Shown here: positions 15,882-24,220 of the stretch, piece after piece
Layout of the letters: every line of letters starts with the position of its first letter
Numbering within the stretch: position 1 is the stretch's first letter
Assembly (NCBI RefSeq): GCF_002272135.1
Contig: NZ_NPBF01000018.1
Location: 186,001 to 250,000, forward strand
Source of the DNA: Virgibacillus sp. 7505
GTDB lineage: Bacteria; Bacillota; Bacilli; Bacillales; Amphibacillaceae
Length of the DNA stretch: 64,000 nt
Reading direction: 5' to 3'
The notes under the pieces: generated by a model
Database searches by the model: none
What the model was told of the DNA's origin: nothing
The model's input: only the letters and a program-made list of their open reading frames with translations
Made by a program: the position numbers and the translations under genes

Positions 15882-17372
15882 ATGTCAGATGCAACACAGC
15901 AGTATTGGGACTTGATCAAGGAACAAAAAGCGTATGAAGAAGCAATAGCCCTCATGCATTGGGACTTGCGGACAAAAGCACCGAAAGCTGGTATGGAATA
16001 TCGGGCTGAAGCGATCAGCTACTTATCACAGCAGTCGCATCGTCTATCCACATCTGACAAACTGAAAGAACTGATAGACGAACTGAAGCCGATCGCAGAG
16101 GATGAAATACTGGTCAAATCATTAGCTGAGAGTGAAAAAGAATACGATCGAAACAAGAAAATTCCTGAAGCAGAATTTAAAGCGTATATCATGCTTCAGT
16201 CCAAAGCCGAATCTGTTTGGGGAGAAGCAAGGGAAAAAGGTGATTTCAATTTGCTTCAGCCATATCTGGAGGAACTGGTTGCCTACAAAAAGAAATTCGC
16301 TTCTTATTGGAATGCTGATCAGCATCCTTATGACGTTCTGCTGGATATGTATGAGCCTGGCGTGACAATGGAGACGCTGGATGAAGTGTTCCCAGCATTG
16401 CGTAAAGCCCTTACAAATTTACTTGAACAAATCAAACAGTCAAAGGTGAAACCAGACACTAGTGTGCTGCAGACACATTTCTCGAAGGATCAGCAAAAAG
16501 CTTTTACTATTTCTGTTCTGGAAAAAATGGGCTATGACTTTGAAGCTGGAAGACTGGATGATACAATTCATCCATTTGAAATCACATTGAATCCGAAAGA
16601 TGTCCGTATCACGACGCGTTATGATGAAGAAGATTTCCGGATGGCTGTCTTCGGTACGATTCATGAAGGCGGTCATGCGCTGTACGAACAGAACATAGCG
16701 GAAACATTAGCTTCGACACCTTTAGCAAGCGGAACGAGCATGGGAATTCATGAATCTCAGTCTTTATTCTGGGAAAACTTCGTCGCACGCAGCGAGGCAT
16801 TCTGGAAAGGCCATTTTGAGGAATTCAAAACTTATGCGCCTGCATCACTGCAGGAGATTGATTTTGAGACTTTCTATCAGGCAGTGAATGAGGTAAAAGC
16901 TTCATTCATCCGGATTGAGGCAGACGAATTGACGTACGCATTGCATATCATGATCCGTTATGAACTGGAGAAAGCACTATTCAAAGATGAGATCGAGGTG
17001 AAAGATCTGCCTGAAATCTGGAACAGTAAAATGGAAGAGTACCTTGGAATTGTGCCAGAAAGCGATTCCCAAGGTGTGCTGCAGGATATTCACTGGTCAG
17101 GAGGGGACTTCGGTTATTTCCCTTCATACGCATTAGGTTATATGTACGCAGCGCAGTTCCATGCTAAGATGCAGGAGTCTTTGGATACGGACAGACTGAT
17201 TGAAAAAGGGGACTTCGCTCCGATCAAAGAATGGTTAACGGAACAAATCCATCAATACGGTAAAGCTAAGAAACCTTTGGAATTGCTGCAGGATGTAACG
17301 GGTGAAGGATTGAATGCCAATCATCTTGTAAGCTATCTGACTGAGAAATACAGTAAAATCTATCAATTATAA
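15882..17372 (+). CDS. ypwA: Thermostable-type carboxypeptidase, peptidase family M32
   Basis: Zinc carboxypeptidase of the Taq family, removing C-terminal residues from peptides in the cytoplasm. The 496-residue length is typical. The zinc motif is GTIHEGGHALYEQ (HEXXH near residues 261-265), followed by the family motifs GIHESQSLFWEN, IRIEADELTY and GDFGYFPSYALGYMYAAQ. A ribosome site (AAGGGAGCGG) precedes the ATG. It probably shares transcription with rlmL (18-base gap) and ends at a strong bidirectional terminator. Confidence 0.93.
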   Translation: MSDATQQYWDLIKEQKAYEEAIALMHWDLRTKAPKAGMEYRAEAISYLSQQSHRLSTSDKLKELIDELKPIAEDEILVKSLAESEKEYDRNKKIPEAEFKAYIMLQSKAESVWGEAREKGDFNLLQPYLEELVAYKKKFASYWNADQHPYDVLLDMYEPGVTMETLDEVFPALRKALTNLLEQIKQSKVKPDTSVLQTHFSKDQQKAFTISVLEKMGYDFEAGRLDDTIHPFEITLNPKDVRITTRYDEEDFRMAVFGTIHEGGHALYEQNIAETLASTPLASGTSMGIHESQSLFWENFVARSEAFWKGHFEEFKTYAPASLQEIDFETFYQAVNEVKASFIRIEADELTYALHIMIRYELEKALFKDEIEVKDLPEIWNSKMEEYLGIVPESDSQGVLQDIHWSGGDFGYFPSYALGYMYAAQFHAKMQESLDTDRLIEKGDFAPIKEWLTEQIHQYGKAKKPLELLQDVTGEGLNANHLVSYLTEKYSKIYQL

Positions 17373-17407
17373 AAAAACGATGCAGAGTGATCTGCATCGT
17401 TTTTTTA
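17371..17407. terminator. Bidirectional terminator between ypwA and a lipoprotein gene
   Basis: A-run, ACGATGCAGA, loop GTGA, TCTGCATCGT, T-run. Both strands end in T-runs, so it serves the two convergent genes; it overlaps the stop codon of the minus-strand gene. Confidence 0.92.
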
Positions 17408-17935
17408 GCTTAGAGCTGTTGCCATATCCGGCACTTGCAATCCAGCATCTTTATAGAGTTCTTCTAAGTCGGACTGGAAAGTGTCGAATTGTTTCTGAGC
17501 TGCATCTAAGTTAGGCTCTGTTTGAGAAGCATCGATTGCTTTACTAACTTCCTCGAAGTATGCTTTCAAAGACTCAAGTGAAGCAGTGAAGGCTTCTTTC
17601 TCTTCATCTGGAAGATTGCTTTCCAGCTTGTAATCTGCAAGCTTTGCAGCACCTTCATCAGCTGCTTTTTTAGCAGCTTCAGCAGACGTTTTGATAACAT
17701 CGTCTGCTGACTCTTCGTCAGCTAGTGCAGTTTGGTAAGCTGCAATCGGTGCATAGTTAGGACTGAAATCTGCTGTGAAATCCATTTGTGTACGCAGAAG
17801 TTCCTTTTTGACATCGGTCGTTTCTGTTTTTTCTGAACCGCTGTCTGACTTACTTTGTGAATCAGCATTTGAACAACCTGTTGCAAAGATGGCTACGATA
17901 GCCGTTAACGCAAGCAAATACATAAGCTTTTTCAC
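17405..17935 (-). CDS. Secreted lipoprotein of unknown function
   Basis: A 176-residue lipoprotein: MKKLMYLLALTAIVAIFATGC gives a signal peptide with a lipobox (ATGC), so the mature protein is anchored by Cys21. A Ser/Lys/Thr-rich linker follows, then a predicted helical domain with many Ala, Glu and Lys residues (DVIKTSAEAAKKAADEGAAK; SLKAYFEEVSKAIDAS), probably a helical bundle. No catalytic motif is visible. It resembles small helical lipoproteins common in Bacillaceae, but I do not recognise the family. Confidence 0.8.
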   Translation of the reverse strand: MKKLMYLLALTAIVAIFATGCSNADSQSKSDSGSEKTETTDVKKELLRTQMDFTADFSPNYAPIAAYQTALADEESADDVIKTSAEAAKKAADEGAAKLADYKLESNLPDEEKEAFTASLESLKAYFEEVSKAIDASQTEPNLDAAQKQFDTFQSDLEELYKDAGLQVPDMATALS

Positions 17936-18065
17936 GCTAACATCCCCTTTCTGATTGGCTTTATTAGTTTAATGCTAACTTTTTGAATTGTAAATACTTA
18001 GTAGAAATGTTGCGCAAGTTAGAAAAATCTAACAAATGCAATAAAACGGAATTATCATAAAATCA

Positions 18066-18093
18066 TTGAAACCGGAAACAAGAATGCTATAAT
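18066..18093 (+). promoter_or_regulatory. Sigma-A promoter with extended -10
   Basis: TTGAAA, 16 bases, TATAAT, with TGC immediately before the -10. It lies 33 bases upstream of the TTG start of the small gene that follows. Confidence 0.75.
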
Positions 18094-18126
18094 AATAGTC
18101 GGATTCTGATAAAGGGGTTTTGCGAG

Positions 18127-18408
18127 TTGACGAAACATAGCTTGGCCTATTTTCTGGACGATTTATGGGCAAAAGGATTCAAACTGACTGACGAAGACGT
18201 ACAATTCATTTATTTTGGCAAAAATTATGCCAATGCTCCTGATTGGAAGGTTATTTTTGCTGTGCAAATGACGTTGCGCTTCCAGCATGCCTTTGACGGC
18301 AGCTTCTATCTTAGTGTGCTCGATTTAATAGGGGAAGATAAGATACATACAAAAAAACAAGCAGAAGATCTGCTTGCGAGAAAAGGATTTCAGCTTCAAT
18401 ATCATTGA
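18127..18408 (+). CDS. Small conserved cytoplasmic protein of unknown function
   Basis: A 93-residue protein starting TKHSLAYFLDDLWAKGFKLT, with FIYFGKNYANAPDWKVIFAVQ and a C-terminal KKQAEDLLARKGF. I recall similar short proteins in Bacillaceae (perhaps DUF6123), but the family name is uncertain and no function is known. TTG at 18127 follows AAAGGGG by eight bases. Its last seven bases overlap the end of the convergent RNase H-like gene. Confidence 0.7.
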   Translation: MTKHSLAYFLDDLWAKGFKLTDEDVQFIYFGKNYANAPDWKVIFAVQMTLRFQHAFDGSFYLSVLDLIGEDKIHTKKQAEDLLARKGFQLQYH

Positions 18409-18794
18409 TTCTGCCGAATCGCTTCCCGCGCAAGCTGATCAGCTGCTTTGTTTTGTTTTTCTGGTATCCATTTAATGAAGAAATAAGGAAACTGCCGACT
18501 AAGCTGCATGATTTGTTCCAATAGTGGCTGGAATTCCTTGTTCTTCGTATGTTCCTTATCGATTGCTTGTACTGCCGTTTGGGAATCCGAGCGTAAGGAG
18601 ATGATATCGTCGGGGTAATCGCTCTGACAGATTTCCAGTGCTCTGATGATGGCCCAAAACTCCGCTTGATGATTTGTCATCATACCGAGCGCTACGCTGT
18701 AAGTCTGGCGTGTTCCATCATTTATAATTACGATACCTGCACCGCTTTGCCCTGGATTACCACTAGTGGCACCATCCGTATATACCTCGATCAA
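18402..18794 (-). CDS. ypeP: RNase H-like protein (YpeP type)
   Basis: A 130-residue RNase HI-fold protein. The active-site carboxylates are visible: Asp in MIEVYTDGATSGNPGQSGAG, Glu in TNHQAEFWAIIRAL, Asp in LRSDSQTAVQAI and a late Asp in NKAADQLAREA. It therefore probably cleaves RNA in RNA-DNA hybrids, although B. subtilis relatives of this clade have little tested activity. The ATG lies 13 bases after the stop of the upstream transporter gene (the ypdP-ypeP order of B. subtilis). It converges on and slightly overlaps the preceding gene. Confidence 0.82.
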   Translation of the reverse strand: MIEVYTDGATSGNPGQSGAGIVIINDGTRQTYSVALGMMTNHQAEFWAIIRALEICQSDYPDDIISLRSDSQTAVQAIDKEHTKNKEFQPLLEQIMQLSRQFPYFFIKWIPEKQNKAADQLAREAIRQNQ

Positions 18795-18806
18795 TATCCA
18801 TTCCCC

Positions 18807-19490
18807 CTAATCGTTGATTTGCCTGTACATACGTTTTGCCCCGTAAAGAAACGGTGTCGAAATGATGCTGACCACGAATTTCAACAAATACGTCGAGATG
18901 AATATCTCCATCCATACCGATCCTTCATATGTCCCTGCAAATGCAATTGTGCAAAAGACGAGCGTATCCAGCAGCTGACTGAGCATTGTACTTCCATTGT
19001 TTCGCACCCAAAGAAATTTATCATCTGGCAGCATTCGCTTGAGCAATGCATACAGCCAGACATCAACATATTGGCTGATGCCGTATGCAATCAGGCTCCC
19101 AAGTGCGACTCGAGGTAGGAATCCGAAAATCGTGCTGAGAGATGAATGCGCAATGTCGCTTGGCGCCGGGTCGAATACAAGAACAACCTGCATGATGATC
19201 GTCATGATGATAAGGGTAGCAAAGCCTAGACCGACAGCTTTTCTGGCTATTTTCTTACCATAATTCTCGTTCAGTATATCTGAAGCCAAGAAGATGGTTC
19301 CATATATGATGTTTCCCATTGTTGCTGTTAAACCAAACAGCTCGATTGTCTTCGTCACCTGAATATTTGCCAGTACTGTAGCCATACCGACCCATACGAA
19401 CAAACCGAGACGTCCGAACAGCCGATACATGATTAACAGCAGGACAAAATTTATAATCGAAAAGACAATCCATAGTAAATCATTATTCAA
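18807..19490 (-). CDS. ypdP: Queuosine-precursor transporter, YhhQ/VUT family
   Basis: Integral membrane protein of the vitamin uptake-like YhhQ family, which imports 7-deazaguanine precursors of queuosine. The 227-residue protein has six hydrophobic segments; family motifs are ATVLANIQVTKTIELFG, the central IFLASDILNENYGKK with acidic residues, and a C-terminal SQLLDTLVF. I chose the TTG start at 19490 because AGGAGGAG lies five bases ahead of it; the frame is open to 19523 but without a ribosome site. It is cotranscribed with ypeP. Specificity is by family only. Confidence 0.85.
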   Translation of the reverse strand: MNNDLLWIVFSIINFVLLLIMYRLFGRLGLFVWVGMATVLANIQVTKTIELFGLTATMGNIIYGTIFLASDILNENYGKKIARKAVGLGFATLIIMTIIMQVVLVFDPAPSDIAHSSLSTIFGFLPRVALGSLIAYGISQYVDVWLYALLKRMLPDDKFLWVRNNGSTMLSQLLDTLVFCTIAFAGTYEGSVWMEIFISTYLLKFVVSIISTPFLYGAKRMYRQIND

Positions 19491-19582
19491 TGCTGCTCCT
19501 CCTAGTGAAAAAACTATAGACAATGGAAGAGTATACGCGCTTTTCCAAACGGATGCAACTTATGGAAGGAAGTGTATACAGA

Positions 19583-19609
19583 AAAGCGGCAATCCATTGG
19601 ATTGCCGCT
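19583..19609 (-). terminator. Terminator of the cold-shock gene
   Basis: AAGCGGCAATCCA, one base, TGGATTGCCGCTT: a perfect 13-base-pair stem just after the csp stop. On the minus strand it is followed by TTCTG, a weak T-run. Confidence 0.7.
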
Positions 19610-19619
19610 TACGATTATT

Positions 19620-19820
19620 TTAGACTTTTTCTACGTTAGCTGCTTGAGGGCCTCTTTCTCCTTCGATTACTTCAAAGGATACTTCCTGACCTTCTTCAAG
19701 ATTCTTGAAGCCTTCTTCCTGGATGGCGGAGTAATGTACAAACACATCGTTACCGTCCTCTACTTGAATGAATCCGTAACCTTTTTCAGCGTTGAACCAC
19801 TTTACAATACCGTTTGGCAT
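19620..19820 (-). CDS. csp: Cold-shock protein (CspD/CspB type)
   Basis: A 66-residue single OB-fold RNA/DNA chaperone. Both RNA-binding motifs are intact: KGYGFIQ (RNP1) and DVFVHYSAI (RNP2), with [14 protein letters not shown] at the start and ERGPQAANV near the end. It melts mRNA structure at low temperature. The transcript has a leader of about 150 bases with a stable hairpin (see below), typical of cold-inducible csp genes. Which of the several Bacillus csp paralogues it corresponds to cannot be decided. Confidence 0.95.
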   Translation of the reverse strand: MPNGIVKWFNAEKGYGFIQVEDGNDVFVHYSAIQEEGFKNLEEGQEVSFEVIEGERGPQAANVEKV

Positions 19821-19896
19821 ATTCCTAATCCTCCTAAAAGACGTTTCACAGAAAACGCATGTAATAATACAAATAAGACGTGCATGAATTGAAAAA

Positions 19897-19945
19897 GGCA
19901 GTCTGTTAGAAGGGCGGAATTTCTTAGCTCTTCTAACAAGCTGCC
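19897..19945 (-). promoter_or_regulatory. Structured 5' leader hairpin of the cold-shock mRNA
   Basis: Two stems pair across a 17-base loop: GGCAG with CTGCC and GTTAGAAG with CTTCTAAC. It lies about 75 bases upstream of the start codon inside the long untranslated leader. Such leaders act as thermosensors in other csp mRNAs; here this is inference. Confidence 0.6.
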
Positions 19946-19982
19946 ATCGTTCTTATTCCGCTCATCTTGTTTGCTTGACACA

Positions 19983-20011
19983 AATATAGCTTATTTTGAA
20001 AAATGCGTCAA
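19983..20011 (-). promoter_or_regulatory. Sigma-A promoter of the cold-shock gene
   Basis: On the minus strand TTGACG, 17 bases, TATATT. It predicts a leader of about 155 bases. Confidence 0.8.
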
Positions 20012-20135
20012 GTACGGAAAAATGGGGTTATATTGGGAAAGTAATCGCTTTCTGATTAGATTGAAGGTTATATTATGTCTTCTTTCGTCATTTTGCGACA
20101 TTTAATGTTTTTTCATGGCAAGGCATTGCTCTTCG

Positions 20136-20164
20136 TTGATGGCTTGATACGATTACATTACAAT
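20136..20164 (+). promoter_or_regulatory. Sigma-A promoter of the yunF-ypgQ-thyA region
   Basis: TTGATG, 17 bases, TACAAT, ending 36 bases before the first start codon of the following gene cluster. Confidence 0.75.
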
Positions 20165-20200
20165 ATAATAAATCGTATATTGTCGAAAGGAGGAGAAGGT

Positions 20201-21064
20201 TTGACAATACAAGTCGGTGTGACCGGTTGGGGAGATCACGATAAATTATATCCGGATACGAAAACCAGGCAGCAGAAATTGAAAACATATGCAACCCATT
20301 TTGATGTTGTCGAAGTGGATTCTTCCTTTTACGCCATTCAGTCTGTCAGTAATTATACGAAATGGGCAGAAGAAACACCGGATAATTTTTCCTTTATCAT
20401 AAAAGCGCACCAGGACATGACTGGCCAGAGTCGGAAAAAGATGACACGGGCAGAAGCAGCATCACTATTTGATGACTTTCTGACATCGATCCAGCCCATT
20501 ATAGAAGCAGATAAGCTAGCTGCGGTCCTTTTCCAGTTTCCTCCGTGGTTCCAAGTGGAAAAGACAAGTATCGATCGGCTCCGGTTTATTCGTGAGCTGA
20601 TGAAAGGACTGCCAGTAGCGATTGAATTTCGAAATCAGTCTTGGTATGCGGACGAATACAGGGACAGGACACTTCATCTGTTGCGTGAGCTGGAATTCAT
20701 ACATACAGTTTGCGATGAACCACAGGCAGGGAGCGGTTCTGTTCCGGCTGTTTCCGCAGTTACAAATGATCAGCTGACGCTAGTACGCTTTCATGGGCGG
20801 AATGTGCATGGCTGGAATCAAAACGGTCGCGAGGACTGGCGAAAGGTCCGCTTTCTTTATCGATACAATCAAGCTGAATTGAAGGAGTGGCGGGATACGG
20901 CTTTAAAGCTGGAGCATTCCAGCGCACGTGTCATCTTACTATTCAATAATAATTCCGGCGGTGATGCCAGTGATAATGCCAAGGAGATGATGCAGCTCCT
21001 TGGTCAGAAGCTGCCGGATCCTCCGCCAGAACAGCTGAACCTATTTGACCAGGAAGGGCGATGA
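20201..21064 (+). CDS. yunF: DUF72 (YecE/YunF) family protein
   Basis: A 287-residue DUF72 protein with a TIM-barrel-like fold; biochemical function is unknown. Family features are the start TIQVGVTGWGDHDKLYP, the FDVVEVDSSFYAI strand, ETPDNFSFIIKAHQDMTG, and YWRF-like LVRFHGRNVHGW. TTG at 20201 follows AAAGGAGGAG by five bases; the frame is open upstream to 20075 but that region holds the promoter. The ypgQ gene follows after three bases. Confidence 0.85.
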   Translation: MTIQVGVTGWGDHDKLYPDTKTRQQKLKTYATHFDVVEVDSSFYAIQSVSNYTKWAEETPDNFSFIIKAHQDMTGQSRKKMTRAEAASLFDDFLTSIQPIIEADKLAAVLFQFPPWFQVEKTSIDRLRFIRELMKGLPVAIEFRNQSWYADEYRDRTLHLLRELEFIHTVCDEPQAGSGSVPAVSAVTNDQLTLVRFHGRNVHGWNQNGREDWRKVRFLYRYNQAELKEWRDTALKLEHSSARVILLFNNNSGGDASDNAKEMMQLLGQKLPDPPPEQLNLFDQEGR

Positions 21065-21067
21065 ACG

Positions 21068-21682
21068 ATGGAACAGAAAAGACAATTGGAAGAAATGGAG
21101 CGTTATGCATATACCATTTTCCGCAAGGATGCGACAGGGCACGACTTTTATCATATGAAGCGGGTAGCTAAGATGGGAAGGAAAATAGCATTTGAAGAGG
21201 GCGCAGATCCGTTCCTGACAGAGGCGATCGGCTGGATGCACGATATTGGGGACCACAAACTGTTTGATGAGCCAGCTGATGCTGTGGCTGAGGCCCAAGG
21301 TTTTCTCCGTCGTATCGGGTTGGATGAAAACAGGATTAAAGATATATTCCAAGCATGCCGCAATATTTCCTTCAGTAAAGGACGTACTCCTGATACATTG
21401 GAAGGTAAGATCATCCAGGATGCTGACCGTCTTGATGCTATAGGAGCTATCGGGATCGCCCGTACGTTCGCGTTTGGCGGGGCAGCGAGCCGCCTTATCC
21501 ATTGGCCGAATGATCCGAAGCATTCGAGCGTTCAGCATTTTTATGATAAACTGTTAAAATTGAAAGAAACACTGCACACGAAAACAGCATTGCATATGGC
21601 TGAATCGAGACATGCTTACATGCAGGACTTCCTGAACCGATTTTTTGAGGAATGGGAGATGCCGTGTGATGATATACGATAA
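21068..21682 (+). CDS. ypgQ: HD-domain phosphohydrolase, YpgQ type
   Basis: A 204-residue metal-dependent HD hydrolase. The metal ligands are visible as GHDFYHMKRV (His), WMHDIGDHKL (His-Asp) and IIQDADRLDAIGAIGIART (Asp). B. subtilis YpgQ has been described as a manganese-dependent pyrophosphohydrolase acting on dNTPs, so a nucleotide-pool role is plausible, and thyA and dfrA directly downstream fit that. Ribosome site GGAAGGGCGATGA precedes the ATG. Confidence 0.85.
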   Translation: MEQKRQLEEMERYAYTIFRKDATGHDFYHMKRVAKMGRKIAFEEGADPFLTEAIGWMHDIGDHKLFDEPADAVAEAQGFLRRIGLDENRIKDIFQACRNISFSKGRTPDTLEGKIIQDADRLDAIGAIGIARTFAFGGAASRLIHWPNDPKHSSVQHFYDKLLKLKETLHTKTALHMAESRHAYMQDFLNRFFEEWEMPCDDIR

Positions 21683-21696
21683 AGGAATGATATTAT

Positions 21697-22653
21697 ATGA
21701 CAACCTCTGAACAAGCTTATCTGGATCTATGCAGGTATGTTCTGGAATATGGCACTAAAAAAGAAGATCGCACAGGCACAGGCACCGTTTCCGTTTTCGG
21801 CTACCAGATGCGCTTTGACCTGCAGAAAGGTTTTCCGTTGCTTACAACAAAAAAAGTCCCTTTCCGGCTGATTGCCAGTGAGCTGCTTTGGTTCTTAAAG
21901 GGAGATACGAATATCCGCTATTTGTTAGAGCATAACAATAACATCTGGAATGAATGGGCGTTTAAGAATTGGGTGGAAAGTGACGCATATGACGGACCGG
22001 ATATGGCCGATTTTGGCCGCAGATCTCTGCAGGACGATGACTTCCGGAAAACATACGAAACGCAAATGGAAAAATTTAAACAGATGATTCTGACTGATGA
22101 TGCCTTCAGCGAACGATTTGGCCATCTTGGGGACGTATATGGGAAGCAGTGGCGAAACTGGAAGACTTCACAAGGTGAAAGTATCGATCAATTGCAAGAC
22201 ATAATTGAAATGATAAAGAAAAATCCAGACTCAAGAAGATTGATAGTTTCTGCATGGAATCCAGAGGATGTCCCATCGATGGCGCTGCCACCCTGTCATA
22301 CGATGTTCCAGTTCTATGTAGCGGACAATAAGCTTTCTTGTCAGCTGTACCAGCGCAGCGGCGACATTTTCCTTGGCATACCGTTCAATATTGCAAGCTA
22401 TAGTCTGCTGACGCATTTAATTGCCAAAGAGTGCGGGTTGGAAGTCGGAGAATTCATCCATACAATTGGAGATGCGCATTTATATACGAATCATCTTGAG
22501 CAAGTGAAGACACAGCTTGACCGCACACCAAAACCATTGCCGGCATTGCAGATTAAAGATAGCTTCAGCTCAGTATTCGATGCTTCTATGGACGACTTAG
22601 AAATCATTGGATATGAACCGCATCCTGCCATTAAAGCGCCAGTTGCCGTATAA
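21697..22653 (+). CDS. thyA: Thymidylate synthase (ThyA)
   Basis: Methylates dUMP to dTMP using methylene-tetrahydrofolate. The 318-residue protein carries EDRTGTGT, the catalytic Cys in [30 protein letters not shown] and DAHLYTNH. It has the insertion of about 50 residues (roughly 90-140) that makes the Lactobacillus casei enzyme 316 residues, unlike the 264-residue E. coli form. dfrA follows after 12 bases, recycling the dihydrofolate that ThyA produces. Confidence 0.96.
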   Translation: MTTSEQAYLDLCRYVLEYGTKKEDRTGTGTVSVFGYQMRFDLQKGFPLLTTKKVPFRLIASELLWFLKGDTNIRYLLEHNNNIWNEWAFKNWVESDAYDGPDMADFGRRSLQDDDFRKTYETQMEKFKQMILTDDAFSERFGHLGDVYGKQWRNWKTSQGESIDQLQDIIEMIKKNPDSRRLIVSAWNPEDVPSMALPPCHTMFQFYVADNKLSCQLYQRSGDIFLGIPFNIASYSLLTHLIAKECGLEVGEFIHTIGDAHLYTNHLEQVKTQLDRTPKPLPALQIKDSFSSVFDASMDDLEIIGYEPHPAIKAPVAV

Positions 22654-22665
22654 GGAGGGACAAGC

Positions 22666-23160
22666 ATGATTTCATTATTATTTGCGATGGATCAAAACCG
22701 GGGTATCGGGTATAAAAATGACCTTCCTTGGCAGCTGCCAAGGGATTTGCGATTCTTCAAGGAGAAGACGACCGGTCAAATTATCGTTATGGGGAGAAAG
22801 ACGCTCGATTCCATGAATGGTGCGCTGCCGAATCGGACGAATGTTGTGCTTACGAGGGATGAAGCATTTCAAGCGGATGGTGTCACAGTTTTGCATGATG
22901 TGGCTGACATAAATGAATTGGCGGAAAAGCACGCTGAAAAAGAGATTTTTATTATCGGTGGAAGTGAGATTTTTTCCCAGACGTTGGAGATCGCTGATCG
23001 TATTTATATGACGTATATAGAGGAAAGCTTTCCGGCAGATACACACTTTCCTGACTTTCCGGTGGATGAGTGGCAGGAAATCTCTCGGGAAAAAGGTACC
23101 AAGGACGAACGCAATCCTTACGATTATTACTTTATACAATATGATCGGGTGAGGCACTAA
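22666..23160 (+). CDS. dfrA: Dihydrofolate reductase
   Basis: Reduces dihydrofolate to tetrahydrofolate with NADPH; target of trimethoprim. The 164-residue protein has the canonical start ISLLFAMDQNRGIGYKNDLPWQLPRDL with the Trp/Asp-side active site, IIVMGRKTLDSM for NADPH binding, and the IFIIGGSEIF Gly-Gly motif. AAGGAGGGAC lies just before the ATG. It is translated in a thyA-dfrA operon. Confidence 0.96.
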   Translation: MISLLFAMDQNRGIGYKNDLPWQLPRDLRFFKEKTTGQIIVMGRKTLDSMNGALPNRTNVVLTRDEAFQADGVTVLHDVADINELAEKHAEKEIFIIGGSEIFSQTLEIADRIYMTYIEESFPADTHFPDFPVDEWQEISREKGTKDERNPYDYYFIQYDRVRH

Positions 23161-23271
23161 ATGCTGCATGTATTTTTGCCGCCTGTTTTTTTCTTCTTAT
23201 TGATTGTGCTGACAATTTATTACCCAGTGTGGAGGAAGAAGAACGAAGTACAACCGAAAGAAGGTGAATGA
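23161..23271 (+). CDS. 36-residue single-span membrane protein
   Basis: The ATG follows the dfrA stop with no gap and the TGA is followed at once by the ATG of the next gene, so the frame exactly fills the space. It encodes a hydrophobic segment (FLPPVFFFLLIVLTIYYPVW) and a charged cytoplasmic-looking tail (RKKNEVQPKEGE). There is no ribosome site of its own; translation would be coupled to dfrA, while its 3' end (AAAGAAGGTGA) provides the ribosome site of the YozE gene. Function unknown. Confidence 0.6.
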   Translation: MLHVFLPPVFFFLLIVLTIYYPVWRKKNEVQPKEGE

Positions 23272-23487
23272 ATGCGTTCTTTTTATCATTTTATGATGAC
23301 ATATCGAGGACGGAAGAAGCCAACGGATGAGAGCCAGTTGGCAGACTGGATGTTTAGTGATCATAATTTTCCTAAGCACAGCTCGTCTTATGACGAAATC
23401 AGTGAATACTTGGAATGGAACAGTCCTTTCCATGGAGCGCTGCAGGTTTTCGATCGTCTATGGCGGGCTTACGAAACAACAGAATAA
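23272..23487 (+). CDS. yozE: YozE family protein (UPF0346)
   Basis: A 71-residue protein of the YozE SAM-like family, of unknown function. The family pattern is clear: SFYHFMMTYRGRKKPTDESQLADW, FPKHSSSYDEISEYLEW and ALQVFDRLWRAY. It ends the thyA-dfrA operon and is followed by a strong terminator. Confidence 0.9.
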   Translation: MRSFYHFMMTYRGRKKPTDESQLADWMFSDHNFPKHSSSYDEISEYLEWNSPFHGALQVFDRLWRAYETTE

Positions 23488-23491
23488 ATGA

Positions 23492-23528
23492 AATAAATGC
23501 CTGTATCAGCAGATACAGGCATTTATTA
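23492..23528 (+). terminator. Terminator of the thyA-dfrA-yozE operon
   Basis: AATAAATGCCTGTATC, loop AGCA, GATACAGGCATTTATT: a perfect 16-base-pair stem. Confidence 0.85.
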
Positions 23529-23561
23529 TGCCATATTTAGGTAGAAAATTGTCAAATGTCA

Positions 23562-23590
23562 TTGAAAGTTCAGATGTTTATTTATACTAT
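23562..23590 (+). promoter_or_regulatory. Sigma-A promoter of the plsY-like operon
   Basis: TTGAAA, 17 bases, TACTAT, 27 bases ahead of the plsY-like start. Confidence 0.7.
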
Positions 23591-23617
23591 GGAACTAATG
23601 CAAGGTGGTGTAAGTTT

Positions 23618-24214
23618 ATGGAAGCCGTAGGGCTCGCTTTAATAACAATCATATTAGCATATCTGCTCGGCTCACTGAATGGAGCCTATTATATGATGAA
23701 ATGGAAGCATGGAATCGATATCCGTACGACTGGAAGCGGGAATGCAGGAGCAACGAATGCTGGCAGAGCAATGGGTAAGCAAGGTTTCTTTTGGGTGCTT
23801 GTGTTCGATATAGCCAAAGGAATGCTAGCTGTAGTGCTCATCAAATGGAGCGGCCAGACTGAAATTATTGCAGGTTTCAGTGTTATTGCAGCAGTGCTGG
23901 GTCATATATTCCCGATTCAGCTTCGTTTTAAAGGCGGTAAAGGAATAGCAGTGTCCCTTGGGGCACTTGTCATTTTCTCTTACCAGGCAACCTTACTGCT
24001 GATTGCTGCTTTTCTAGTTATCTATCTTTTTGTTAAAAAATTCAGTATCTCAGGATTGCTTGCTTATGCCTCTACAGCCATGCTGCTTCCATTTTTACGA
24101 TTGGACATGACAACTATTGCTGTTTACGTTGTAGTGACCGTCCTTATCCTGGCAGCCCATCATACTCATCTGAAAGCTGCTTGGAGCTATTTGCTATTAC
24201 GTAACGAAAGGTGA
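23618..24214 (+). CDS. plsY: PlsY-type acyl-phosphate acyltransferase
   Basis: A 198-residue membrane enzyme of the PlsY family, which moves an acyl group from acyl-phosphate to glycerol-3-phosphate to make lysophosphatidic acid. Motifs are YLLGSLNGAYYM (motif 1 region), DIRTTGSGNAGATNAGR (active-site loop), and LRFKGGKGIAVSLGAL; five to seven membrane segments are apparent. The Ser in LGSLNGAY and the GSGN loop are kept. The ATG at 23618 follows AAGGTGGTG. It heads an operon with a GNAT-aminotransferase fusion and an LtaS-like enzyme, so it may serve a special lipid rather than be the housekeeping PlsY. Confidence 0.85.
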   Translation: MEAVGLALITIILAYLLGSLNGAYYMMKWKHGIDIRTTGSGNAGATNAGRAMGKQGFFWVLVFDIAKGMLAVVLIKWSGQTEIIAGFSVIAAVLGHIFPIQLRFKGGKGIAVSLGALVIFSYQATLLLIAAFLVIYLFVKKFSISGLLAYASTAMLLPFLRLDMTTIAVYVVVTVLILAAHHTHLKAAWSYLLLRNER

Positions 24215-24220
24215 CATACG

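Noticed and set aside
20075-20200. Upstream start for the DUF72 protein
   Set aside because: This stretch contains the sigma-A promoter; the TTG at 20201 has AAAGGAGGAG and gives the family's usual start.
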